Notes under the pieces: model-generated
What the model was told of the DNA's origin: nothing
The model's database searches: none
What the model saw: the letters and a program-made list of their open reading frames with translations, nothing else
Part shown: positions 63,357-64,000 of the stretch, in pieces
How positions within the stretch are numbered: the stretch's first letter is position 1
How the letters are laid out: each line of letters starts with the position of its first letter
Made by a program: the position numbers and the translations under genes
Source: Agrobacterium sp. a22-2
GTDB taxonomy: Bacteria > Pseudomonadota > Alphaproteobacteria > Rhizobiales > Rhizobiaceae
Reading direction: 5' to 3'
DNA: 64,000 nucleotides
Assembly: GCF_012276985.1 (NCBI RefSeq)
Contig: NZ_JAAXMM010000001.1
Coordinates: 62,001 to 126,000, forward strand

Positions 63357-64000
63357 CAGCTAAGGACATTTCCTGTTTGAGCGATTGACCGCGCGAGGCA
63401 GAGACGACGGCATCGACATCCAGAATGAGCGCGACGCGCCCGTCTCCGAGGATCGTTGCGGCGGCAATGCCGGGCACGTGGGTGTAGTTTGCCTCAAGGC
63501 TCTTGATGACCACCTGGCGCTGGCCCTGGATAGCATCCACCATCAGCGCGCGCTGACCGCCACCTTCCGATTCGACCAGGAGAGCGACGCCATCCATGGG
63601 ATTGGCCTGCAGGTTGCGGAAGTTCAGGATCCGGCCGACATCCACCAGAGGGCAGAAGCTATTGCGGATCGAGATCAGCCTCTGGTTGGCACCGAACGAA
63701 TGAATGTTCTGCGCTTCCGGCTGCAGGGTCTCAACGATGGCCGTCAGGGGAACGACCAGGGTCTGGTTGGCGACCGTGACCACCATGCCGTCGAGCACGG
63801 CGAGCGTCAGCGGCAGGCTCATGGTGAAGGTCGATCCATAACCCGGCTTCGAGCTGATGGAGATACGGCCACCGAGTGCCTGGATCGAGCGCTTGACCAC
63901 GTCCATACCGACGCCACGGCCGGAAATGTCGGAGATCTTGTCGGCCGTGGAGAAGCCCGGCGCAAAGATCAGGTTGTCGATTTCCTCGTCGCTCAGGTTG
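63346..64000 (-). CDS. cheA: Chemotaxis histidine kinase CheA (C-terminal part, runs off window)
   Basis: About 217 C-terminal residues. They begin inside the kinase domain with the [24 protein letters not shown] block (F and G1 boxes), followed by the G2-type [23 protein letters not shown] and the CheW-like P5 domain (about 140 residues) ending [14 protein letters not shown]. Phosphorylates CheY and CheB in response to receptor signals. The gene continues to the right of the window; cheY1 and the operon promoter are expected there. Confidence 0.97.
   Translation of the reverse strand, partial: NLSDEEIDNLIFAPGFSTADKISDISGRGVGMDVVKRSIQALGGRISISSKPGYGSTFTMSLPLTLAVLDGMVVTVANQTLVVPLTAIVETLQPEAQNIHSFGANQRLISIRNSFCPLVDVGRILNFRNLQANPMDGVALLVESEGGGQRALMVDAIQGQRQVVIKSLEANYTHVPGIAAATILGDGRVALILDVDAVVSASRGQSLKQEMSLAVAG

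Overview
The window looks like chromosomal DNA of a free-living, nitrogen-fixing alphaproteobacterium of the family Rhizobiaceae. The right-hand three quarters reproduce the Sinorhizobium/Agrobacterium flagellar-chemotaxis gene order (cheA-W-R-B-Y2-D-T, fliF, visN, visR, motA-fliM-fliN-fliG, flhB, flgF-fliI, flgB...fliP, four flagellins, motB-motC-fliK, rem, flgE-K-L-flaF-flbT-flgD-fliQ, flhA-fliR). It includes Rhizobiaceae-specific genes such as rem, motC, motE, visN and visR. The left-hand quarter is a nif/fix cluster. An intergenic palindrome between fixA and fixB resembles the Rhizobium intergenic mosaic elements. The genus cannot be fixed from the sequence; nifV and the lack of nod genes argue for a free-living diazotroph.

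Region 1-16.9 kb (nitrogen fixation) holds four transcription units. (i) nifH-nifD, leftward, leaving the window inside nifD. (ii) A rightward metal-cluster and cofactor-supply operon: IscA-like, Nfu-type NifU, nifS, nifV, cysE (nifP) and nifW, closed by a strong terminator. (iii) fixA-fixB-fixC-fixX-nifA, the electron bifurcation/transfer complex followed by the oxygen-sensitive NifA activator, also rightward and closed by a terminator. (iv) A leftward operon nifB-fdxN-LRV-nifZ-nifT-SIR2-like. All four units carry a sigma-54 -24/-12 element and at least one NifA upstream activator sequence TGT-N10-ACA, so NifA made from unit iii should control the whole island, including its own operon. nifK, nifE, nifN and nifX are not in the window.

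Region 16.9-18.2 kb is a junction: a perfect 42-bp palindrome, a terminator and a WecG/TagA-family glycosyltransferase gene separate the nif island from the flagellar cluster.

Region 18.2-64 kb encodes the basal body, rod, hook, filament, export apparatus, stator, switch, regulators and chemotaxis genes, mostly on the minus strand in tightly overlapping operons. Two recurrent promoter-type signals are visible. One (CRCRCAAG-N10-TA, coding-strand oriented) precedes fliF, motA, flgB, the FliH-like/motB operon, flgE and flhA, with a weaker copy before flgF. The other (CATGA-N13-TKCCGGTA plus a 12-base leader motif) precedes each of the four flagellin genes. They probably correspond to the middle and late classes of the VisNR-Rem flagellar hierarchy.

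No tRNA, rRNA, CRISPR array, insertion sequence or phage gene was recognised.
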